NCBI GenBank assembly: GCA_964502665.1
Contig: CAZCXP010000032.1
Location: 1 to 19,328 of the forward strand
DNA from: SOKG01 sp964502665
GTDB lineage: Bacteria; Chloroflexota; Dehalococcoidia; SZUA-161
DNA: 19,328 nt
Direction: 5' to 3'
The notes below the pieces were generated by a model, which searched no databases, had not been told where the DNA came from, and saw only the letters and a program-made list of their open reading frames with translations. The position numbers were made by a program, and so were the translations under genes. Each line of letters opens with the position of its first letter. Position 1 is the stretch's first letter. This document shows positions 7,707 through 14,141 of this stretch, piece by piece.

Positions 7707-7796
7707 TGTCATTCCTGCGGAAGCAGGAATCCAAAAAGGGGTGGAGGTGGATTCCCGCCACCTTCTTTCGCAGGCGCAAGCTGCGCGGGAATGACA
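7707..7796. repeat. Inverted-repeat element with TGTCATTCC ends
   Basis: The 90-bp unit begins TGTCATTCC and ends GGAATGACA, 9-bp perfect terminal inverted repeats. Inside is a perfect 8-bp stem, ATTCCTGC/GCAGGAAT (7711-7718 with 7723-7730). The pattern 'CATTCCTGCG...AGCAGGAATCCA...GCGGGAATGACA' resembles a dispersed repeat I have seen in many environmental genomes, presumably a REP or non-autonomous element. It encodes nothing. Confidence 0.7.
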
Positions 7797-7874
7797 GGGG
7801 GGGATGGCCTGGCCAAGCATATCAGGAGTCTATCTTCGGAAGAATGCTCCTGCTATTCATTGAAGCCCACATTT

Positions 7875-7910
7875 TAGGGTGGTGGGTTTCGTTTCACTTC
7901 ACCCACCCTA
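7875..7910. repeat. Short hairpin repeat (TAGGGTGG/CCACCCTA)
   Basis: TAGGGTGG (7875-7882) pairs with CCACCCTA (7903-7910). It is a separate palindromic unit between the TGTCATTCC element and the next REP-like element. Confidence 0.6.
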
Positions 7911-7923
7911 CTTTTGCTTTGAT

Positions 7924-8038
7924 CCGTTCGCCCTGAGCCTGTCGAAGGGCCGTTCATGGTTCGACGGGTCTGTCCTGAGCCCTGGCCTTGGCCAGGCCCA
8001 AGGCTTGTCGCAGGAAGCGGAGCCGAAGGGCTCACCAC
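7924..8038. repeat. REP-like element, CCGTTCGCCCTGAGC family, copy 1
   Basis: Begins CCGTTCGCCCTGAGCCTG, runs through TCGAAGGGCCGTTCATGG and includes the 37-bp segment 7971-8007 that is the exact reverse complement of 5965-6001. It ends near GAAGGGCTCACCACGA, where the 48-bp palindrome begins. The closing CGAACGG seen in the copy at 11235-11316 is missing, so this copy is truncated or interrupted. Non-coding. Confidence 0.75.
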
Positions 8039-8086
8039 GACCATCTGGGTAGGTTGCCCGACGTCGGGCAACCTACCCAGATGGTC
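8039..8086. terminator. 48-bp perfect palindrome between convergent genes
   Basis: The sequence from 8039 to 8086 equals its own reverse complement in every base, centred on ACGT, giving a 24-bp arm. It begins 2 bp past the stop of crotonase 1 (minus strand) and about 440 bp past the dehydratase stop (plus strand), so it could stop transcription from both sides. On the minus strand no T-tract follows directly. The inner core GGTTGCCCGACGTCGGGCAAC recurs at 11163-11183. Confidence 0.65.
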
Positions 8087-8088
8087 TG

Positions 8089-8886
8089 CTATTTTCCCTT
8101 GAACTCAGGCCTTCTCTTCTCGAGGAAGGCTTTTGCTCCCTCTTGTGCATCCTCGGTCTTAAAGATATCGGAGAACAGCTTCGCCTCGTTCTCGATGGCC
8201 TTTTTTACTCCCATCTCCATGGTGGCGTTGACGCTCTTTTTGGTGGAGTCCAGGGCTACAGCACCCTTCCATATCAGCCGCTTCACCATGGCACTGACGG
8301 CATTATCCAGTTCTGCAGCGGGCACCACCTGGTTGACCAGGCCGATGCGGTACGCCTCCTGGGCATCAATGGGGTCTCCGGTGAGGCACATCTCCATGGC
8401 CTTGCTCTTTCCCACCAGGCGCGTCAACCTGACGCTGCCGCCGCCGCCGCACATGATCCCCAGTCTTATCTCCGGCTGGCCAAATTGAGCATTGTCCGCG
8501 GCTATCCTTATGTCGCAGCCCAATGCAATCTCGCAGCCCATGCCCATGGCGAAGCCGTTGACCGCCGCTATGACCGGTTGGGGCAGCTCCTCAAGCATCG
8601 TTGGCGAGAAGTATGTCTTGTGATCGTCCAGGACTTTTCCGCCCTTCTTTGTCATCTCCACCCACGCCAGTATCGTCTTGTCGATGTCCGCCCCTGACAT
8701 AAAGGCCCTGTCGCCTGCCCCGGTGATAACTACAACCTTGACATCCTTATCAGCGGCTATGTCCTTTACCGCTTCCTTAAGCTCATCGGACATTTTGGGG
8801 TTGAACGCATTCAATACCTCTGGCCTGTTGAAGGTTATCCTGGCCACCCGGTCCTTTTTCTCCAAGATGATCGTCTCAAACGCCAT
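8089..8886 (-). CDS. Enoyl-CoA hydratase/isomerase family protein (crotonase 1)
   Basis: 265 residues, the normal crotonase length. ITFNRPEVLNAF (17-28), the oxyanion-hole stretch AFMSGADI (61-68) and VNGFAMGMGCEIALGCD (109-124) mark the fold. Both Glu residues needed for hydration are present: Glu119 in GCEIALGCD and Glu139 in QPEIRLGI, matching Glu144 and Glu164 of rat mitochondrial hydratase. It should therefore hydrate a 2-enoyl-CoA such as crotonyl-CoA to the 3-hydroxyacyl-CoA, the substrate of the dehydrogenase at 4975-5832. The ATG at 8886 has AAGGGGG just upstream. It is the last gene of the minus-strand series, 44 bp after the B12-binding subunit. A Gly run, MCGGGG (145-150), after the second Glu is slightly unusual. 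The exact substrate is not determined. Confidence 0.88.
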   Translation of the reverse strand: MAFETIILEKKDRVARITFNRPEVLNAFNPKMSDELKEAVKDIAADKDVKVVVITGAGDRAFMSGADIDKTILAWVEMTKKGGKVLDDHKTYFSPTMLEELPQPVIAAVNGFAMGMGCEIALGCDIRIAADNAQFGQPEIRLGIMCGGGGSVRLTRLVGKSKAMEMCLTGDPIDAQEAYRIGLVNQVVPAAELDNAVSAMVKRLIWKGAVALDSTKKSVNATMEMGVKKAIENEAKLFSDIFKTEDAQEGAKAFLEKRRPEFKGK

Positions 8887-8930
8887 TATATCCCCCTTGT
8901 ACTGATTCGGTACGGGAAGCTACGCGCTAC

Positions 8931-9329
8931 CTACTTACCAACCTCCCTTTTTATCATCTCTATGAACTGGTTTACGTCCGATCCCGCTCCATATATCTCT
9001 TTGACACCCTTCGCTTTGAGCATGTCGTGGTCCTCATCGGGGATGACCCCTCCAAGGACTACAATAACGCCCTCCATTTTGTTTTCCTTTAAGCCGTCCA
9101 TCACCTTGGGCAGATGCGCCTCATAAGCGCTGGTGAAAAAGCTCATGCCGATAACGTCCACGTCCTCCTGCACGGCCATCTTCACCACCTCTTCCGGCTG
9201 ACTGTAACTGGCATAGACCACTTCGAAGCCCGCATCCTTGCAGCGAGACGCAATCAGCCTCAGGCCCCGATCGTGGATATCGATCCAGTGCTTGACCAGC
9301 AGGACTCTCGGTTTTCCATTCTTGGCCAA
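8931..9329 (-). CDS. B12-binding small subunit of an acyl-CoA mutase
   Basis: 132 residues from the proposed TTG start at 9329. The cobalamin motif D-x-H-x-x-G is seen as DIHDRG (residues 17-22, His19 the lower cobalt ligand), followed by VIGMSFFTSAY and VVLGGVIPDED, equivalent to the S-x-L and GG motifs of the B12 Rossmann domain. I chose TTG because AAGGGGGGA (9346-9338) lies 8 nt upstream and the length then matches stand-alone mutase small subunits (about 130-140). The frame stays open to 9410, but the added residues only overlap the end of the large-subunit gene and have no ribosome site. It follows the large subunit by 44 bp and must form the AdoCbl enzyme with it. Relatives are the small subunits of methylmalonyl-, isobutyryl- and 2-hydroxyisobutyryl-CoA mutases. 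Confidence 0.88.
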   Translation of the reverse strand: MAKNGKPRVLLVKHWIDIHDRGLRLIASRCKDAGFEVVYASYSQPEEVVKMAVQEDVDVIGMSFFTSAYEAHLPKVMDGLKENKMEGVIVVLGGVIPDEDHDMLKAKGVKEIYGAGSDVNQFIEMIKREVGK

Positions 9330-9373
9330 TTTTCTGCTCCCCCCTTCGCGGTAGTTCGTTGAACCGGTTGTTC

Positions 9374-11074
9374 CTAATACTTCAGCATTACGTTGTATTC
9401 CGGCCCCCACCTCATGACTTTCCTCAACGCCTTCGATATCTCTCCAGCGGTGGCTTTGGCCTTGGCAGCTTCAATGCATGCCGGCATCACATGCCCCCAC
9501 TCACCTTTCTTCAACCTTTCACATGCTGCTACCACGCCGTTAAGGGCCGCCTCTGTCTTCGCCTGGTCTCTTCGCGCTTTGTAGTCTTTGATTCGCTCTA
9601 CTGAGACCCTGGCTACCTCCGGGTCAGGCCTGAAGGCTTTCACCTTCAATGTCTCCTCTGTCGCGTATTTGTTCCACCCGACGACTATTCTCTTGCCAGT
9701 TTCAATCTCCTCGCGCCACTGATCACAACCCTTCCGCAGGACCCGGGCGAGCATGCCTTCCTTGTGAGCCTTGACAAACCCGCCTGCGTCTTCTATCTCC
9801 TTCAAGACCTTCTTCGCCTCCTCCTCCATCCTGTGTGTCAGCCACTCTACGTAGTACGACCCCGCCAGAGGATCGCTAACCCGTGTAACCCCTGTCTCGT
9901 GGACCAGCATCTGCTGTGTCCTCAGCGTCAAGATAGCCGATTCCTCAGTGGGAATCCCGATAGGCTCGTCATATGCTGGGATTTGCATCGCAGTCGTGCC
10001 CGAGAGCGCTGCTCCCAGGGCATGATAGGCGCTGCGGATTACATTGTTCAACGGCTGCTGCTTAATCAACTCAAAACAGGAGGTATTGGTGTGGGTTCTC
10101 AGGTGCATGGCGGCGGGCCTGGTGCAGCCATATCTCTCGCGGACAATCGTAGCCCACAGCTTTCTCCATGCCCTGAACATGCAGATATACTCAAAGAAAT
10201 CGTTACACTGTGCTATCTGAAAACCTATGCCGGTCATGAACGCATTGGGGTCAAGGCCGGCGGCCTTGCAGGAGTCGGCAACGGCGATAGCGGTAGCCAG
10301 GCAGAAGGACATCTGGTGGATGGCATCGGCACCCGTCTCCGAGATTGCATGCCCTTGAATGTTCGTGTGATTCCACCGCGGGATCTGGTTGACGCAGAAA
10401 TGGATGTTGTCGGTAGCCAGTTTCAGTGCGTCCTCAGTCTCCCACATGAAGTTGGGGGCATACCAGGCTGTGAATACCCAGTTCATGGTATTGCCGCGGA
10501 GATCGGATCGAGGTATACCCCGGCTCTCGGCATAGGCGATGTATATGGCAAACATGGGAAGGGTATCACCGTTTATGAGCACGATGTTGTTCTTGGCCAA
10601 ATCTATGCCGTCGAGCATTCGCGCAAAATCCTCGTCCGTGTTGCAGGACACCCCATCTTTTCCTATGTAACCCTCAGCCTCGGGGTCATCCGGGTCGATG
10701 CCAAAGTATCCCGGGTAGTCCCATACCAGGTTGTAGGCTCTTGCGCCAAAGTAGGCTTCCATCCCAGCCTTGGTTAGCGCATCCATTCGTTCTCTGGTAT
10801 CCTCAGGCAATCCGTAACCATGCACTGGCTGGTTTACCCAGGGCTGGAACTGGTAGTGAATGGGGTAATTGCTTCTCATGTAGGGGAAAGCACCCACCAT
10901 CCCAATATCGTTTTCGTAGTCAATATCTTGTACATCCAAGGGCGTGTAGACTGGTTTTATCGGGATGCCGGAGTTTGTCTTTGAGGAGAAGTCTCTGCCC
11001 TCGTATCTGGCGAGGGCTTGATCCCACTGCTCCTGATGCTTTCGCGCTGCTTCCAGAGTATTCTCGTCAAACAT
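9374..11074 (-). CDS. Divergent acyl-CoA mutase large subunit (methylmalonyl-CoA mutase superfamily)
   Basis: 566 residues from the ATG at 11074 (GGAGG at 11085-11081), a TIM-barrel subunit without its own B12 domain. An upstream in-frame extension runs into repeat DNA and is rejected. Superfamily landmarks: GAFPYMRSNYPIHYQFQPW (61-79), IDPDDPEAEGYIGKDGV (126-142), LRTHTNTSCFELIKQQPLNN (325-344) and DPLAGSYYVEWLT (401-413). Specificity positions are unlike methylmalonyl-CoA mutase. Tyr89 of the P. shermanii enzyme aligns with Val84, the Asp117 of 2-hydroxyisobutyryl-CoA mutase with Val117, and no Arg exists between 194 and 232, where Arg207 should be. The usual GYH motif reads GHA (241-243). 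It should catalyse a B12-radical carbon-skeleton rearrangement of an acyl-CoA, but probably not methylmalonyl-CoA. No MeaB/ArgK-type chaperone gene is in the window. Confidence 0.85.
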   Translation of the reverse strand: MFDENTLEAARKHQEQWDQALARYEGRDFSSKTNSGIPIKPVYTPLDVQDIDYENDIGMVGAFPYMRSNYPIHYQFQPWVNQPVHGYGLPEDTRERMDALTKAGMEAYFGARAYNLVWDYPGYFGIDPDDPEAEGYIGKDGVSCNTDEDFARMLDGIDLAKNNIVLINGDTLPMFAIYIAYAESRGIPRSDLRGNTMNWVFTAWYAPNFMWETEDALKLATDNIHFCVNQIPRWNHTNIQGHAISETGADAIHQMSFCLATAIAVADSCKAAGLDPNAFMTGIGFQIAQCNDFFEYICMFRAWRKLWATIVRERYGCTRPAAMHLRTHTNTSCFELIKQQPLNNVIRSAYHALGAALSGTTAMQIPAYDEPIGIPTEESAILTLRTQQMLVHETGVTRVSDPLAGSYYVEWLTHRMEEEAKKVLKEIEDAGGFVKAHKEGMLARVLRKGCDQWREEIETGKRIVVGWNKYATEETLKVKAFRPDPEVARVSVERIKDYKARRDQAKTEAALNGVVAACERLKKGEWGHVMPACIEAAKAKATAGEISKALRKVMRWGPEYNVMLKY

Positions 11075-11110
11075 TCCTAACCTCCTGTGCTTGCAAAATG
11101 GGCTTTCTTG

Positions 11111-11189
11111 CGTTCGCCCTGAGCCCTGGTTTACCCGGGTACGTTGCTGGTTTACCCGGGTAGGTTGCCCGACGTCGGGCAACCCACCC
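11111..11189. repeat. REP-like element with 21-bp tandem repeat and palindrome
   Basis: Starts CGTTCGCCCTGAGCCCTGG, then two 21-bp copies (11127-11147 and 11148-11168) differing at one base, each containing the palindrome TACCCGGGTA or its near match. The second copy overlaps a 32-bp palindrome with one mismatch (11158-11189) whose core matches the 48-bp palindrome at 8039-8086. It lies just upstream of the mutase ribosome site. Confidence 0.75.
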
Positions 11190-11234
11190 AAACTCTCGAA
11201 CGGCTGCTCATGTGCCTCGACAACACGCTTTTTT

Positions 11235-11316
11235 CCGTTCGCCCTGAGCCTGCCCCTGATCTACTCAGGGGCCTGTCGAAGGGCTGTTCATGGTTCGACA
11301 AGCTCACCACGAACGG
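11235..11316. repeat. REP-like element, CCGTTCG...CGAACGG, copy 2
   Basis: An 82-bp unit bounded by CCGTTCG and CGAACGG. Inside is CCCCTGA/TCAGGGG, a 7-bp stem around TCTAC, and the segment GCCTGTCGAAGGGC also seen in copy 1 at about 7937-7950. It belongs to the same family as 7924-8038. With 11111-11189 it fills the 307-bp gap between the mutase and crotonase 2 genes. Confidence 0.75.
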
Positions 11317-11381
11317 ATTCGCGAATATCTATTCTCATCATTTGCTGGTAGGCGCTCGCCCACGGGGTTTTCTTCCGGCCG

Positions 11382-12146
11382 CTATCTGCCTTTGAACTCT
11401 GGTTTTCGCTTTTCCATAAACGCTGCCCTTGCTTCAGCCACATCCTCGCTGGAGAAAAGGGTGGGCATCATTGCTACCGTCCAGTCCCAATCCTCGCGGC
11501 ATTTGCGGTTGAGCAGTTTCTTTATCATTTTCTGTGCCAGCGGTGCGCCGTTCTTCAGTCGCTCGGCGACCTTCCCTACCTCTTCCATCAACTGGTCGTG
11601 AGGAACTACCCTGTTCACGAGACCGACGGCCTTCGCTTCTTCAGCGTTGAAAGTGGCCCCGGTAAGGGCCATATATGCGATAGTGCGCTTGCCCAGGATC
11701 TCGGCGCCACGGAGCAACGTCTCAATGGGGATCTGTCCCCAGTTGACTTCCCTGGTGCTGAACCTGGCCTTGTCCGAGGCGATGACGATGTCACAGGTGA
11801 GGGTAATTCCGGTGCCGAAACCATAGGCGTACCCGTTGACAGCCGCGATAACAGGTATCGGCAGGTACTCAAAGTGCATGAAAGGCCGCGCAACATTCTC
11901 TATGAATTCAATGCCCTTGATGACCTTGTCAAACTCAAACGACCCGACGTCAGCCCCTGCGCTGAAGGCCTCGCCTTTCCCGGTTAGAATCACGACTCTA
12001 ATGTCACCGTCTTTCTCGATGTCGGTCAGGGCGGCATCAAGCTCGCTAAACACCTCGGGGCTGGCGGCGTTCATTTTTTCCGGGCGGTTGAAGGTGATGG
12101 TGGCTATCTGGTCTTTCTTGTCCAGCAATATGGTCTGGAACTTCAT
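11382..12146 (-). CDS. Crotonase-family protein lacking one catalytic Glu (crotonase 2)
   Basis: 254 residues; clearly a paralogue of crotonase 1 (shared ITFNRPE at 17-23 and ends of the type EKRKPEFKGR). The oxyanion region is AFSAGADV (60-67). The first hydratase Glu is missing: VNGYAYGFGTGITLTCD (103-119) has Gly113 where crotonase 1 has Glu119. The second is kept as Glu133 in TREVNWGQ. Crotonase members with a single Glu are often delta3,delta2-enoyl-CoA isomerases or do other enolate chemistry, so a simple hydratase is less likely. The ATG at 12146 follows AAAGGAGA. It sits between the CoA-transferase-like pair and the mutase, hinting that it prepares or processes the mutase substrate (inference). 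A double-bond isomerase would also suit the dienoyl-CoA reductase in the same series. Confidence 0.85.
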   Translation of the reverse strand: MKFQTILLDKKDQIATITFNRPEKMNAASPEVFSELDAALTDIEKDGDIRVVILTGKGEAFSAGADVGSFEFDKVIKGIEFIENVARPFMHFEYLPIPVIAAVNGYAYGFGTGITLTCDIVIASDKARFSTREVNWGQIPIETLLRGAEILGKRTIAYMALTGATFNAEEAKAVGLVNRVVPHDQLMEEVGKVAERLKNGAPLAQKMIKKLLNRKCREDWDWTVAMMPTLFSSEDVAEARAAFMEKRKPEFKGR

Positions 12147-12206
12147 ATATCGTTCTCCTTTCTCCCTGGTCTGTAAGCGAACCCTGGGAAGTCCCTGATT
12201 TGAGCC

Positions 12207-13061
12207 CTAATAGCCGATAGACTCGAGCTCTTTCTGCAGAATCTCGTTCAAGTATCCCAGCCTCTCCTTGCCCGGCTTGAAGTCAAATGCTATCGTCCCG
12301 TAGGGATCAACTTCCTCTCTCAGCAGCCTGACCTGCTCCGCCGTTGGCTTCTCAGTCTCCGGTATATCCCTGGGGACTTCTAGCTCGAACCCGGTGTTCT
12401 CAAGCACCTGGTCAACGCTGACGCCTGGATGCAAGGAGTCTATCTTGAAGGGCTTATCTTTCTCCTCTTTGCTGATAACAGCAAGGTTCGTGATGTACCT
12501 TATGGGGCCGGGCCTGTAGCCTGATTCCACTCGCTCTTTTGCTCCAATGACGTACCTGGTACCTGTTATCACATCGACCTTGGGGACGAAAGTCCTCGTG
12601 GTATGACTTGGGAAATACCCGATCATCTTGCGATGCATCTTAATCACCTCAGGGGCTCCCGCTCCCCCAGGCCCGCGCAACAGGGGCTTGTCATACTCTC
12701 CAATCGCCGAGAGGTTGATGTTCCCATATTGGTCCGCCTGGATGCTCGATATCGCCTCGACATCGCCCCTTCCTTTCAGATGGACGGAGTTGAGGTCCTC
12801 CAGCATAGTCCACATAAGGGCTGCACCTCTTGTTGCCGCTGCTTCTGCCCTGGTAAACGATAGCTGGAATGGCCTGGTATCAACCGAGGCATAGGCCAGC
12901 AAGGTGATGTTGGGAGCATGTGTAATCTTTGCCAGGATGTAACTGGCGTAGGCAAGAGGAGTGAATGAGCCTAGAACTACAACATCACCATCTTCGATCT
13001 CCTTGGCCAGGGTCACGCACATCAACTCGCCAATGGAATAATCTTTCGCATACTGTGTCAT
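12207..13061 (-). CDS. Glutaconate CoA-transferase beta / IpdB-like subunit
   Basis: 284 residues. The start ATG at 13061 overlaps the TGA of the alpha-like gene in an ATGA junction, so the two are translationally coupled. Family features are the opening YSIGELMCVTLAKEIEDGD, then QADQYGNINLSAIGEYDKP, RGPGGAGAPEV and HPGVSVDQVLENTGFELEVP. Alignment by eye with Acidaminococcus GctB places its catalytic Glu54 at Ala56 here; the stretch NITLLAYASVD (51-61) has no Glu. Mycobacterial IpdB, which with IpdA opens a steroid-derived ring by C-C hydrolysis rather than moving CoA, also lacks that Glu and shares the YGNxNLSAIG and SHTTR/SHSSR regions. I therefore infer an IpdAB-type CoA-dependent hydrolase or another non-transferase. 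An unconventional CoA transferase is still possible. Confidence 0.8.
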   Translation of the reverse strand: MTQYAKDYSIGELMCVTLAKEIEDGDVVVLGSFTPLAYASYILAKITHAPNITLLAYASVDTRPFQLSFTRAEAAATRGAALMWTMLEDLNSVHLKGRGDVEAISSIQADQYGNINLSAIGEYDKPLLRGPGGAGAPEVIKMHRKMIGYFPSHTTRTFVPKVDVITGTRYVIGAKERVESGYRPGPIRYITNLAVISKEEKDKPFKIDSLHPGVSVDQVLENTGFELEVPRDIPETEKPTAEQVRLLREEVDPYGTIAFDFKPGKERLGYLNEILQKELESIGY

Positions 13062-13954
13062 AGGAACTTCACCTCCCGTGCCAGTCTTCGAAGTATCGCC
13101 GCCTGCCTCATGCCTCCTATGGCTTCAAGGTATTCAAATTCCGGTTTCATTACATACTCATCCAGATACTGTTTGAAGGTCTCCGGGCTGGTTGCCGCCT
13201 GCATGTATTTCATAATATGCCACGGGTCGAATACGTAGTCAGGCGCGCAGGAACAGGGGTGAGCTCCGAGTGGGGCCTCGATGACCATATCCACCTGGAA
13301 CTTCGGAATCTTGGTCTTCTCGGGATGCTTCCGTATCTCCTCATCGGTCACTATCTCCTCTACCGAGACAATGCGGTTCCTGGCAGCCCTCATCATCTCT
13401 ATGTCTGTTCCGGAAGTGCCTTCGATCTGGACATTGCCGGCATGGTCAGAACGCGTTGCGTGGATGATAGCCACATCCGGCACGATGGCGGCCGCAGCTA
13501 TCAACTCCTCCCCGGTGAAGGGGCACTTTATGTTCTTGTAGAACCCTGGCCTGTACTTTACCAGATCGGAGCCGAAGGGGCCTCGGTAGGGAAGAAACGG
13601 AATATTCCTTCCGCCCGCCTCCAGCCCTATGATTACGGCAAGGCCGGTAATCTCATCGTACGGCAGGCCCTCCTTTTCGATCGCTCTGCGGAAGTTGGGC
13701 GCTAGTCCGAATGCCTCCATGCTGACGAAGGAAAACATCAGCCTGCTCAAGCAGCCAGCACCGATGAGCATATCGATGTCTATGCTTCCCACCACGGTTA
13801 CGGCGGTAAGGTTCTTAATTCCGGAGCGAATGATCTGGCGTATTATTGCCATCGGATGGCTGCCCAGCCAGGAACCACCTACAGCAACCTTATCCCCATC
13901 CTTGATGATCTCGGTAATGTCGCTCAGTTTCGCGACCTTGTTTTCATCGGGCAT
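13058..13954 (-). CDS. Glutaconate CoA-transferase alpha / IpdA-like subunit
   Basis: 298 residues from the ATG at 13954, which has AAGGAGA 6 nt upstream. The fold signs are KDGDKVAVGGSWLGSHPMA (18-36), LTAVTVVGSIDIDMLIGAG, NIPFLPYRGPFGSDL and VDMVIEAPLGAHPCSCAPDY. The last resembles the IpdA stretch VDAIVEAPGGAHFTTAAPDY, so the match to IpdA is good along the length. It forms a heterodimer or heterotetramer with the coupled beta-like subunit and binds an acyl-CoA thioester. It opens the right-hand transcript behind a near-consensus promoter at 14074-14102, followed by crotonase 2 and the mutase. The specific thioester is unknown; a ring-opened or keto-acyl CoA is suggested only by the IpdAB resemblance. 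Confidence 0.82.
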   Translation of the reverse strand: MPDENKVAKLSDITEIIKDGDKVAVGGSWLGSHPMAIIRQIIRSGIKNLTAVTVVGSIDIDMLIGAGCLSRLMFSFVSMEAFGLAPNFRRAIEKEGLPYDEITGLAVIIGLEAGGRNIPFLPYRGPFGSDLVKYRPGFYKNIKCPFTGEELIAAAAIVPDVAIIHATRSDHAGNVQIEGTSGTDIEMMRAARNRIVSVEEIVTDEEIRKHPEKTKIPKFQVDMVIEAPLGAHPCSCAPDYVFDPWHIMKYMQAATSPETFKQYLDEYVMKPEFEYLEAIGGMRQAAILRRLAREVKFL

Positions 13955-14073
13955 GCATTCTCTCCTTTCCGTGGATTCTGCGCAGTCTGGCTGGTTGGGG
14001 CCCCTTGAGCTTTATGCCTTTGCACCTCGAAGAAGTGGGAGCAGCTCTCCCCATGAGCAGCGAGGCCGTAAGC

Positions 14074-14102
14074 ATTTTAGCAAGGGCACACCCGACTGTC
14101 AA
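14074..14102 (-). promoter_or_regulatory. Near-consensus promoter of the CoA-transferase-like/mutase series
   Basis: On the minus strand TTGACA (14102-14097) and TAAAAT (14079-14074) are 17 bp apart, 11 of 12 consensus bases. Transcription would start near 14067, giving a leader of about 113 nt before the ATG at 13954. The site is in the 187-bp gap after the CrtI-like gene, so the downstream genes can be expressed apart from the flavoenzymes. Confidence 0.65.
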
Positions 14103-14141
14103 CAAACGCCCGGAGAAGCCACTGCACCTTAAAGCTGGGAT

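Noticed and set aside
7646..8071. Open frames on both strands across the convergent gap
   Set aside because: They consist of REP-like repeats and hairpins, with no start signal and no domain.
8143..8697. Long open frames antisense to the crotonase, mutase and dehydratase genes (also near 6132-6974 and 9764-10777)
   Set aside because: They are mirror readings of well-supported genes with no motif or ribosome site of their own.
8931..9410. Longer B12-binding subunit starting at 9410
   Set aside because: The extra residues overlap the end of the large-subunit gene in another frame and lack a ribosome site; TTG at 9329 has one.
9374..11191. Longer mutase large subunit starting at 11191
   Set aside because: The extra 39 residues are translated from the repeat element at 11111-11189; the ATG at 11074 has a good GGAGG site and fits the family.
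14037..14051. Terminator hairpin GGGAG/CTCCC after the CrtI-like gene
   Set aside because: The stem is only 5 bp with no T-run, too weak to call.
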